From positions 62,001-126,000 of the forward strand of contig NZ_MVIH01000010.1 in NCBI RefSeq assembly GCF_002086695.1: 64,000 bases of DNA, written 5' to 3'. A program made the translations under genes and the position numbers. Below are positions 44,568 to 51,775 of the stretch, in pieces. The stretch is from Mycolicibacterium rhodesiae (GTDB lineage Bacteria; Actinomycetota; Actinomycetes; Mycobacteriales; Mycobacteriaceae). Every line of letters starts with the position of its first letter. The first letter of the stretch is position 1. The notes beneath the pieces were generated by a model. That model was given only the letters and a program-made list of their open reading frames with translations. It was not told the DNA's origin and ran no database searches.

Positions 44568-45278
44568 CTACCGCGCGACGTACACCGTGTTGGTTGAGTA
44601 CCCGCCGGTCAGCGGGTTGGGGAACCGGATGACGGACGCCTCGGACTCGCCGAAGACTTCGGCGAGGACGGCCTCGAATTCCGCGTCGGGTGGATCATCG
44701 GACCACAGCGCGAAGACCCCGCCAGGATGCAGGTGCCCGGCGAGCTTTTCCAGGCCCGCCGGCGTGTAGAAGGCAGAGTGACTCGGGTGCAGGACGTGCC
44801 GCGGAGTGTGGTCGATATCGAGGAGCACGGCGTGAAAGCGCCGGCCCGGTGTCTGCGGATCGAAACCGGCTTCGCTGTCGGCCATGGCGAAGAAGTCGCC
44901 CTCTTGCAGGCGCACCCGCGGATCCGACGCCAGTTCGGTGGTGTCCGGAAGCAACCGACGCTGATGCCAGCCGATGACTTCTTCGAGTGCCTCCACCACG
45001 ACCAGCGAATGAACACGGGGATCCTCTATCGCCGTCTGGGCGGTGTAGCCGAGTCCCAGTCCCCCGACAACGACATCGAGGTCGCCATCGACCGCCTGGG
45101 CCAGGCCGATGCGCGCGAGCGCTACCTCGGCCGCAGTGAACAGGCTCGACATCAGGAACTCATCGCCGAGCTTGACCTCATACACGTCGACGTTCAGGGA
45201 CGGCTCTTTCCGTCTGCGCAGGCTGATCACCCCCATGGGGGTCTCGGACCAGTCGAGTTCCTCGAATCGCGCACTCAC
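44568..45278 (-). CDS. Spermidine-synthase-like SAM-fold protein
   Basis: About 236 residues from GTG at 45278 (VSARFEELDWSETPMG); an ATG at 45320 is also in frame. The fold is that of spermidine synthase: YEVKLGDEFLMSS, the dinucleotide-like GGLGLGYTAQ motif, VVVEALEEVI and a LLDIDHTP segment in the position of the catalytic Asp region. Many actinobacterial members lack the residues for polyamine transfer, and I cannot confirm them here, so activity is uncertain. The GTG start places a perfect 11-bp inverted repeat just upstream. Confidence 0.8.
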   Translation of the reverse strand: MSARFEELDWSETPMGVISLRRRKEPSLNVDVYEVKLGDEFLMSSLFTAAEVALARIGLAQAVDGDLDVVVGGLGLGYTAQTAIEDPRVHSLVVVEALEEVIGWHQRRLLPDTTELASDPRVRLQEGDFFAMADSEAGFDPQTPGRRFHAVLLDIDHTPRHVLHPSHSAFYTPAGLEKLAGHLHPGGVFALWSDDPPDAEFEAVLAEVFGESEASVIRFPNPLTGGYSTNTVYVAR

Positions 45279-45304
45279 GACGCACCACCGGCCTACCCGC
45301 ATGA

Positions 45305-45331
45305 CGTTCGCCGAGCGCATCTCGGCGAACG
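45305..45331. promoter_or_regulatory. Perfect 11-bp inverted repeat before the spermidine-synthase-like gene
   Basis: CGTTCGCCGAG (45305-45315) and CTCGGCGAACG (45321-45331) flank the 5-nt loop CGCAT. It lies 27 bp upstream of the preferred GTG, so it can act as an operator or as a hairpin in the leader. If the ATG at 45320 were used, it would lie in the loop. Confidence 0.55.
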
Positions 45332-45350
45332 AAGCCTACAGACATTAGAA

Positions 45351-45377
45351 CGGCCCCGGAGAAATCTCCGAGGGCCG
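45351..45377 (-). terminator. Hairpin terminator 3' of the tRNA fragment
   Basis: Arms CGGCCCCGGAGA (45351-45362) and TCTCCGAGGGCCG (45365-45377) pair fully apart from one bulge, with a 2-3 nt loop. On the minus strand it follows the 3' end of the tRNA sequence by 10 bp and is followed by TTCTAAT, so it is the likely terminator of the original tRNA gene. Confidence 0.65.
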
Positions 45378-45387
45378 CTCTACTAAG

Positions 45388-45430
45388 TAGCGGGGACAGG
45401 ATTCGAACCTGCGACCTCTGGGTTATGAGC
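45388..45430 (-). tRNA. 3' half of an initiator tRNA-Met gene, truncated (attachment-site remnant)
   Basis: Read on the minus strand this is GCTCATAACCCAGAGG, the TpsiC arm GGTTCGAATCC and the acceptor end CCCCGCTA. The CTCATAACCC anticodon region with its run of G-C pairs is characteristic of initiator tRNA. The D arm, the 5' anticodon arm and the 5' acceptor are absent; the sequence beyond 45430 is unrelated. So the gene is cut at the anticodon arm, as left by integration of an element at a tRNA 3' end. Confidence 0.85.
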
Positions 45431-45431
45431 T

Positions 45432-46000
45432 GTCGTCTCAATAGTTTGCTAGGTCTGTTAAGTCTCATTTATGCAGGTAAATGGCTATCGACAATTCGGG
45501 GCGTTCCAGGGCGCCTCATCCATTTCGGACTGTTTCGGAGGGTTTTGTTCCCAAATTTGTTCCCAAATCCGAAGTCTTTGCGTTTGCGTGTTAGCTGGCG
45601 AGGGGCGGCGACGTAGTCCGGCGTTGGCAAACATGGCTCAATCTTTGCTAGTGGATTGTGCTGGCCGATGCTGGCGCTCGGCTTTCGCCGTGGCGCTCGT
45701 GAACGTCGTCAACATTGGCTGTCGGGTGACTCCACACCCGCGCGTCAGGGGTAACTCCAGTGGTCGCAGGCCGGAAAAGACGACAACGTATCGCAACCCA
45801 CGGGCGAGGATGCAGGAGACATCGATAGGGCACGTGCATCGGGTCGTAACCAAGTGCAATCGTTGGATAACTCTGGGATCTCCGTTTCGCGATCTCGCAA
45901 TCTTGGGGTTCCAGAATGCAGGACCTCCAGTCGCACTCGGCATGAAGCAAATCCGGTGCGGTTACGGGTCACAAACTGACTGGCTGATTAATGTTTCGGG
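45432..46000. other. Non-coding left arm of the island
   Basis: About 570 bp of more AT-rich sequence between the tRNA fragment and the adenylate cyclase. It contains the 12-bp tandem repeat at 45544-45567. The open frames here are shadow-like and I call no gene. Confidence 0.55.
45544..45567. repeat. Two exact tandem copies of TTTGTTCCCAAA
   Basis: The 12-bp unit occurs twice with no gap, 114 bp inside the island from the tRNA fragment. Each unit has dyad character (TTTG..CAAA). Position beside an attachment site suggests an integrase or excisionase arm site. Confidence 0.7.
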
Positions 46001-47515
46001 ATGGACCGCATCTGGCAGTGGGCGTGGAATCGGTATGGGGCGAGATATTCATGGGCGATTTACGCGCTCAGCGTCCCCGCGGTGGTGTCGATCTCCCTCG
46101 TATTGTCGTTTCTGATCGTCGCTTTTGAACGGTCCGATCGCTATATCGAGGCGGCCGCGGTGACCGTGGGCACCATGATGGCGATGGGGTACCTCAATAT
46201 TCCTCCCGGACTGGGCGTTAACCGTCTTGTGGAACGGAGGGCAGCCGGGCTTGAGGTCGACCGCCTGAGGGCGCTGGAGGCCACTTACGTATTCACTCGG
46301 ATGGCGGGACTCCGATGGATAGTAACCGGACCTCTCTTCGCCGCTTTGCAGTTCTTCCTCGTGGGGTTGATCGCTGGGGCGACGGGGTCGCGGCTGGTCC
46401 AGTACGCGATATTGGGTGCAACCTTTGGACTTTCGGTGGCGCTGACCGGTGTGCACAGCTACGTGGAAGCAGCCGTGCGGCCGGCGAGAGTCGCTCTCGT
46501 CGGCGATACAGGGCTCGGTAATAGCTTGCCCCGCTCTCGCCCGACATTTGCCGCATGGTCCAACTTGACCGTGTTGGCAGTTGCTTTCACGTTCGCTGTC
46601 GTAGGCGCGATGGTTGCAGTCGTAGTGGATCGCGCCCGCGAGGCCCCTGTGCTCATTGTCGTGATTGGGTTCGGGTTGGCGCTGGGCTTCAGTGTGCCGA
46701 TCACGCTCGGGACCTCCTTCGCGCCGTCGTTGACACCAATCCGCGACCTCGCCGAGGGAACCAACCGTGTTGCTGCCGGCGACTACAGCCAGCGCCTCCC
46801 GGTCGTTCAGGACGACGACCTGGGCGTGTTGGCGGCGTCGTTCAACCGTATGCAGGCCGGATTAGCTGAGCGGCAACGACTTCAAACAGCGTTCGGTGCA
46901 TATGTTGACCCAAATCTGGCGGCACGTCTCCTGGAGCAGGGTGACGACGTCTTCACCGGTGAGCGCCGCGAGGTGACCGTGATGTTCATTGATATCCGCG
47001 ATTTCACCCCGTTCGCCGAGGCGAACACCGCCGAGGACACTGTCGCTCGCCTCAACGCTCTGTTCGAGATAGTGGTTCCGGCGGTTGTCGATGCCGGTGG
47101 GCATGTAAACAAGTTCCTCGGCGACGGAGCCTTAGCTGTTTTCGGCGCCCCCAACGATCTCGCCGATCATGCCGACGCCGCCGTGCGAACCGCCCTGTCG
47201 ATCCAACGCCTGGTCGCCAAGCGGTTCGGTGGAGAACTTCGGATCGGCATCGGAATTAACACCGGCATCGTGATCGCCGGAACCATCGGCGCCGCGGGCC
47301 ACCTCGAATTCACCTTGATAGGCGACACCACAAACGTAGCCGCCCGCATCGAACAGCTCACCAAGACCACCGGCGACACAATCCTTGCCGCCGAGCATTC
47401 CGTCCACGCCCTTCAGACCCGACCAGCAGGGCTGATCGACCGAGGATCGCACGCGCTGAAAGGCAAGTCCGCCCCCGTACACGTTTTCGGCCTCGACGCA
47501 GGCGACGTCGGCTGA
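46001..47515 (+). CDS. Membrane class III adenylate cyclase with HAMP domain
   Basis: A 504-residue protein with six predicted N-terminal spans, a HAMP linker (LTPIRDLAEGTNRVAAGDYS) and a C-terminal catalytic domain: FIDIRDFTPF for the metal Asp pair, KFLGDG for adenine contact, and GDTTNVAARIE for the catalytic Asn/Arg. It should make cAMP. The plan is that of M. tuberculosis Rv1318c-Rv1320c. The start at 46001 has no strong ribosome-binding site. Its place just inside the island left end is unusual for this signalling family. Confidence 0.9.
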   Translation: MDRIWQWAWNRYGARYSWAIYALSVPAVVSISLVLSFLIVAFERSDRYIEAAAVTVGTMMAMGYLNIPPGLGVNRLVERRAAGLEVDRLRALEATYVFTRMAGLRWIVTGPLFAALQFFLVGLIAGATGSRLVQYAILGATFGLSVALTGVHSYVEAAVRPARVALVGDTGLGNSLPRSRPTFAAWSNLTVLAVAFTFAVVGAMVAVVVDRAREAPVLIVVIGFGLALGFSVPITLGTSFAPSLTPIRDLAEGTNRVAAGDYSQRLPVVQDDDLGVLAASFNRMQAGLAERQRLQTAFGAYVDPNLAARLLEQGDDVFTGERREVTVMFIDIRDFTPFAEANTAEDTVARLNALFEIVVPAVVDAGGHVNKFLGDGALAVFGAPNDLADHADAAVRTALSIQRLVAKRFGGELRIGIGINTGIVIAGTIGAAGHLEFTLIGDTTNVAARIEQLTKTTGDTILAAEHSVHALQTRPAGLIDRGSHALKGKSAPVHVFGLDAGDVG

Positions 47516-48060
47516 ATCCAGCACCGGGAAGCTGAATTCAAAGGTCGACACTTACCCGCCGACATGTGTGAATCGCATAACATCAATTCATTTCGTGCGG
47601 GTCTCGACGACACCGACTGGTGCCTATTTTACCTGCAAGGCAACGGATTTGAGTCACATCGCGTCTTAACATGAGTCGTCATTCCCATGGGATCCGACTC
47701 CTACTCGTTGAATAAACGAGCGGGATACAGAGCGGATCGCTGGGACCTCCCGTCACCCCGCTTGCCTCGTGCCGATTAGCCTGAACCTGCTTGATCCCCA
47801 GCAGAGATACTTCCCGGGCGGCCCGGGTTGACATCCAAGCGAGAACCTTCCGCGTGTGAGGCGGTTCAGCCGCTGACAAGATTCCGTTTGCACTGGTCAG
47901 AGACTCATGGACCGGCCAAATTGGACCCGTCAGATCGCCTGGTCCGAATGTTTGGCCCTATTTTGGCCCTAATACCGGCCCAAATATCTTGTGTCGCTAT
48001 CGATCATGTAGACCCGTCTACCGGACAGCAATGTAGAAAAGCGCGACCAGAGCCGACATC
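47516..48060. other. Non-coding stretch between cyclase and nuclease-like gene
   Basis: About 545 bp without a convincing gene. It has a small dyad CTCGTT-N5-AACGAG at 47704-47720 and the tandem repeat at 47951-47971. AT content is above the window average. Confidence 0.55.
47951..47971. repeat. Two tandem copies of TTTGGCCCTA
   Basis: TTTGGCCCTA at 47951-47960 and again at 47962-47971, an 11-bp period. The design is like the TTTGTTCCCAAA pair near the tRNA fragment, so a second, older element end may lie here. That is inference. Confidence 0.55.
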
Positions 48061-49509
48061 TTATGAATCTTTTTTCGCAGCGGCGTCGGTGGTCTTCAAC
48101 ACCTCGTACATGGAACGCCGCTCGACGGGGACGGTGAACGGTTCACCGACGAGGTGCTTGCCGTACGGGTTCGCCGTGACGGTGTACGACACGGTGATTT
48201 CGTCGCCCTCGAATTCGGGGTCGACGATCAACACCACGTCGTCGTCGAACCGGTCGCTGCGCCATTCCGGATGGGGCCGCAGTTGCGGGAGCGTAACGAC
48301 CACTTCGAGGTCACCATCGTCATTGTGCCGCCACTCGATCGGGTAGTCACGCGGCCGCGCCAACTCAAACGGTTCGGCATATGCGGTGGTGATGCCGTAA
48401 GAGCCCGCGGGCGGTGACCACTTGGGGTTCTCGACCTTGTTGAACTCGTATGCCTGCAATCCCCTGTGCGAAACGCCGCGCGCACCGTGGAACGTCACGA
48501 TGACTTCGACCTCTTTGAGGAACACCTCGGCGGCGTTACGTATGCGGAAGCGAAGGGCTGGGAACGCGACACTTGCGAGATAGTCGCGGCAGGACGGCCA
48601 CCGCTTGTCGAGTTTCCGACGATATTTTTCGACCTTCGCCTGAATTTGCTCCTCGCTCAACGGTTCCGGCGGCTTCGGCGGCTTGCTGCCATACATACCG
48701 GGGATGCCGTTCGGGAATATGTCCGCCACGGTCGGTGTCGCGAGGCCTGCCATGATCGGGTTCCTCAGCGCGAAGCTGTCCATGATGCCGCTGAGCCCAG
48801 CCAGGTAGGGACGACCCTCCGCGGCCGCACGAGCTTGCGCCTCGCGTTCGCGGGCCGCCCTCTCGATCGCCCGCGCTTCCTCTTCCTTGCGCACCCGCTC
48901 GTGGCCCTCTTCGGAACGCTCTCGGATCTGGTCCTCTCGCATCGCCACGAACGTGTCGCGGAGCCTGTCGTGGTCGGTGAATGCAAGTGCGGAACTGTCC
49001 ACCGTGACGTGGACGTCCAGCGGTGCGACGGCGATCGCTGGGATGCCGAGGAACTGTTGCCGCACCTGGGCCAAGTGCGACTGGTCCAGGATCGCGGCGA
49101 TCCTTTCGTTGTGGAACAGCTCGATCTCGAAGTCGACGCCGAGCTCACGCAGCGCGTCGCGCTCGGAGACCCGGACCTCTTGGTTGGTGACGAATACCAA
49201 AAACTTTGGGTTGTGCTTTGCCGCGGCCTTGATGTCCGCCTTCAGCTTGTTTTTGAGTTTGGTGAGCGTCCTGTCCTGGCCGCGAGAGAAGTAGACCGCC
49301 CAGACTCCTCGCACGCCGTCGCGCGTGCACTCGCCGTCCCGGCCGCCGTCCGGGCCGCCGAGCGGATGCGACGGGTCGACGTCCTCGTACCCCGCGGCGA
49401 GGAGCACCTGGGCGGCGAGCCGCTCCGATGGAGCCTGGCCTGTCGTCCAGTCCAGCAACCGTTTTTGGGTCTCGTCGGTGCGCACCGGCTCGTCCTGTGG
49501 CGCCATCAT
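48061..49509 (-). CDS. Restriction-endonuclease-like protein with coiled coil, possible defence nuclease
   Basis: A 482-residue protein. The N-terminal domain has GGPDGGRDGEC (D54, D58, E60), a PD-(D/E)XK-type acidic cluster, then WAVYFSRGQ and FVFVTNQEVRVSERDAL. I recall a conserved family with GGPDGG, YF-GQ and FVTNQ segments, but not its name. The Lys of a canonical ExK is not obvious, so activity is uncertain. The middle is charged and coiled-coil-like (about residues 185-230); the C-terminus is beta-rich. It ends near 48061 and is divergent from the defence-like operon. The start is one of two adjacent ATGs (49509/49506) after AAGGA. Confidence 0.75.
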   Translation of the reverse strand: MMAPQDEPVRTDETQKRLLDWTTGQAPSERLAAQVLLAAGYEDVDPSHPLGGPDGGRDGECTRDGVRGVWAVYFSRGQDRTLTKLKNKLKADIKAAAKHNPKFLVFVTNQEVRVSERDALRELGVDFEIELFHNERIAAILDQSHLAQVRQQFLGIPAIAVAPLDVHVTVDSSALAFTDHDRLRDTFVAMREDQIRERSEEGHERVRKEEEARAIERAAREREAQARAAAEGRPYLAGLSGIMDSFALRNPIMAGLATPTVADIFPNGIPGMYGSKPPKPPEPLSEEQIQAKVEKYRRKLDKRWPSCRDYLASVAFPALRFRIRNAAEVFLKEVEVIVTFHGARGVSHRGLQAYEFNKVENPKWSPPAGSYGITTAYAEPFELARPRDYPIEWRHNDDGDLEVVVTLPQLRPHPEWRSDRFDDDVVLIVDPEFEGDEITVSYTVTANPYGKHLVGEPFTVPVERRSMYEVLKTTDAAAKKDS

Positions 49510-49812
49510 TTTCCTTACCGGATGTGATCGAAGTCGCCGCCTCGCCACCCGGCGTTCCCTAAAGGAAGCGGATCGTCTGGTGTTACCGTCAACAGCGCAT
49601 CGACCAAATGCAGATCGACGAGAACCCCCGACTGGCGGGCCGAACCCCGGTCGGGGTTTCGTCACAGTCCTGGGTCGGACGCTACCCCCACGCCGCGACG
49701 CTTCAGTGCACCCTGCGGCTGCGTGTCGCACGCGGTTCGATACTGGAGGACACCGACGGCAGGACCAATACCAAGACTGGCGGCATTGCCCTCTGGTGTT
49801 TCGTAAATTATC
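49510..49812. other. Divergent gap between nuclease-like gene and defence-like operon
   Basis: About 300 bp holding promoters for both sides. A compact hairpin is at 49643-49658. TAAATT at 49804-49809 is a likely -10 for the rightward operon. Confidence 0.5.
49643..49658. terminator. Compact GC hairpin followed by TTC
   Basis: AACCCC (49643-49648) and GGGGTT (49653-49658) pair around GGTC; extra T follows. It could terminate read-through in either direction between the divergent genes. Confidence 0.35.
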
Positions 49813-50916
49813 ATGTTTCTCATGGCGCGAAACGCTTCGATAGCAGAAACGGAGCTCGTGAGGGTAGCCGTCGAAGCTTTGCGCGCCAGGCTACCGGAGG
49901 ACTGGGATGTGGAGGCCATCGTCCAGCCAGCGGCGCCGCAACGTCATGACGCCATGCTCACCCTGACCAGCGCCGACCGCACCGAAGCAACCTTTCTCAT
50001 CGAGGCGAAAAGCACCCCGCGTCCGTCGGTCCACGATGTAGTTAGGCAGTTGCGAGCGATGGCGCCAATGGACAACGCAAAGCTGCTGCTTATCACCGAG
50101 TACGCCAGCCCGCCGTTGCGGCGTGAATTGGAAGAAGCGGGGATCAGCTACCTAGATACGACCGGTTGGGTCAGCTTGACGTCATCAGATCCTGTAGTTC
50201 TGATCCGCCTCGAGGGTGCCGCCAAGCCGCCACGGCCTCGTGAGTCCGCGGCCACCATGCGCCTCACAGGCCCCGCCACTGCGCGCGTAATTCGGCATCT
50301 CCTGGAAGGCCACCCCCCGGTGGGGGTACGTGAGCTAGCGTCGCTGTCGTCGAGCAGCTCGGCCGCGGTCTCTAAATTGATGCCCACATTGGTGGACGCT
50401 GGTGCCATCGAGCGATCCGAAGAGGGCACGATCACCCGTGTGCGCAAGCGCACACTCCTGGATCGGTGGACCGCCGACTACAGCTTCCTCAACGGAAACG
50501 GCGTCGTGCTTGACTACATCGCCCCGCGAGGCATAACGCGCACTCTCGACCAGATTCGAGGCAGCAGCGACGTCGTCACCGTCACGGGCTCCGCGGCAGC
50601 GCGCGAATACCTGCCCTCCGGCATCACACCCGTTGTGCCGCTGAGTTTGCTCACCCTCTATAGCAGCGACATCACGGCTACGGCCGGCAACCTCCAACTC
50701 GTGCGAAGCGACCGAGCCACAAGCAATGTCCTAATTACAGCGCCGCGAGATCGGACGCTGCTCGGGGAGGCCGAAACCTCCGCGTCAGGACTGCGGATCG
50801 CGCCGATCGGGCAGGTACTTGCGGATCTGCTGACCCTGCCGAGGGGCCGGCTGGCCCAGGAAGCCGAGCAGCTCATCGACGTGCTAGCGAGGGACGATGA
50901 TGCCTGGCGCGAGTGA
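49813..50916 (+). CDS. PD-(D/E)XK plus winged-helix protein, AbiEi-like
   Basis: A 367-residue protein. Residues 10-125 look like a nuclease fold: D46 in RHDAMLTL, then E64-A65-K66 in FLIEAKST, a classic D...ExK pattern. A winged helix follows (GVRELASLSSSSSAAVSKLM). A C-terminal domain of about 150 residues is unassigned. The arrangement upstream of a nucleotidyltransferase-like gene resembles AbiEi-AbiEii pairs, where the first protein is antitoxin and repressor. A TAAATT -10 box at 49804-49809 would make a leaderless start at the second ATG (49822) plausible. Confidence 0.7.
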   Translation: MFLMARNASIAETELVRVAVEALRARLPEDWDVEAIVQPAAPQRHDAMLTLTSADRTEATFLIEAKSTPRPSVHDVVRQLRAMAPMDNAKLLLITEYASPPLRRELEEAGISYLDTTGWVSLTSSDPVVLIRLEGAAKPPRPRESAATMRLTGPATARVIRHLLEGHPPVGVRELASLSSSSSAAVSKLMPTLVDAGAIERSEEGTITRVRKRTLLDRWTADYSFLNGNGVVLDYIAPRGITRTLDQIRGSSDVVTVTGSAAAREYLPSGITPVVPLSLLTLYSSDITATAGNLQLVRSDRATSNVLITAPRDRTLLGEAETSASGLRIAPIGQVLADLLTLPRGRLAQEAEQLIDVLARDDDAWRE

Positions 50917-51775
50917 AACAGGTTATCCGGCAGAGTATGTCGCAGCGCGCGCAGTGCTGCTTGATGCCCTGCAGGCGCTTGGCGACCACCTGCCAGCCAT
51001 CATTGTGGTCGGGGCTCAGGCGATATACACGCATACCGGGGCGGGCGATTTCGTCGAGCAGCCGATGACCACCGACGGTGACCTCGCACTCAACGTTGTG
51101 GCGTTGGAAGAGGAACCCGAAATCACCACTGCTCTGACGAACGCGGAGTTCAAACCGGGACCTAACCCCGGAAGCTGGCTGGGGGCAGGCGAAGTCGCCG
51201 TCGACATCATGGTCACTCCGTCCCAATCTGGCCGCACCAAGAAAAAGGCGCGCGCAGCACGGCTGCCAGGCCACGGCGAATGGGCCGCCCGAATCACCCC
51301 TGGGCTGGAACCAGCTGTCGTTGACCATGCTTCACAAACGCTGCGCGCTCTTGATCCCAGCGATCACCGTCGAGTCGAGGTCAACGTCGCTGGACCAGCA
51401 GCCCTATTGGTCGCGAAGGCCATCAAGATCGAGGATCGACTGGTCGACGCAAGAACGGCGGCAAACCGCGTGAAGGAGAAGGACGCACTCGACATGCTGC
51501 GACTACTCCAAGCCGTGGAAACGGCGGATCTGGTCACAGGCCTGCGTCGCCACCTTGCGGATGACGACGCGAGGGTAATCAGCCTGCGGGCGTTGAAGTT
51601 CCTGGAGCAAGCAGGGACGGCCCGCAGCTCTGTTTTACCCTCGCTCGCCGAGGGTGCCGCGGCGGGAGATCGGACCGTCGCCCCCAGCTTCGCCGCTCTT
51701 ACGCAGACGCTCCTCGCTGCTGTTCAGCCCCTAGTTCTCCGTGATGGCGGACGGTTACAAGAGCCCTCATCATGA
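50897..51775 (+). CDS. Nucleotidyltransferase-fold protein, AbiEii-like
   Basis: A 292-residue protein. IIVVGAQAIYTHTG followed by TTDGDLAL is the G-A ... D-x-D arrangement of the polymerase-beta nucleotidyltransferase fold, as in AbiEii toxins. The rest is helical. The ATG at 50897 follows GAGGGA and overlaps the previous gene by 20 bp, and its stop overlaps the TrlF-like ATG (ATGA). All three proteins are thus made from one mRNA. Confidence 0.75.
   Translation: MMPGASETGYPAEYVAARAVLLDALQALGDHLPAIIVVGAQAIYTHTGAGDFVEQPMTTDGDLALNVVALEEEPEITTALTNAEFKPGPNPGSWLGAGEVAVDIMVTPSQSGRTKKKARAARLPGHGEWAARITPGLEPAVVDHASQTLRALDPSDHRRVEVNVAGPAALLVAKAIKIEDRLVDARTAANRVKEKDALDMLRLLQAVETADLVTGLRRHLADDDARVISLRALKFLEQAGTARSSVLPSLAEGAAAGDRTVAPSFAALTQTLLAAVQPLVLRDGGRLQEPSS

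Noticed and set aside
45471..46115. Plus-strand frame of 214 codons at the island left arm
   Set aside because: Low-complexity mix of residues, runs into the cyclase in another frame, no motif; treated as non-coding.
47704..47720. CTCGTT-N5-AACGAG small inverted repeat
   Set aside because: Six-bp arms in a non-coding region are expected by chance and no gene starts nearby.
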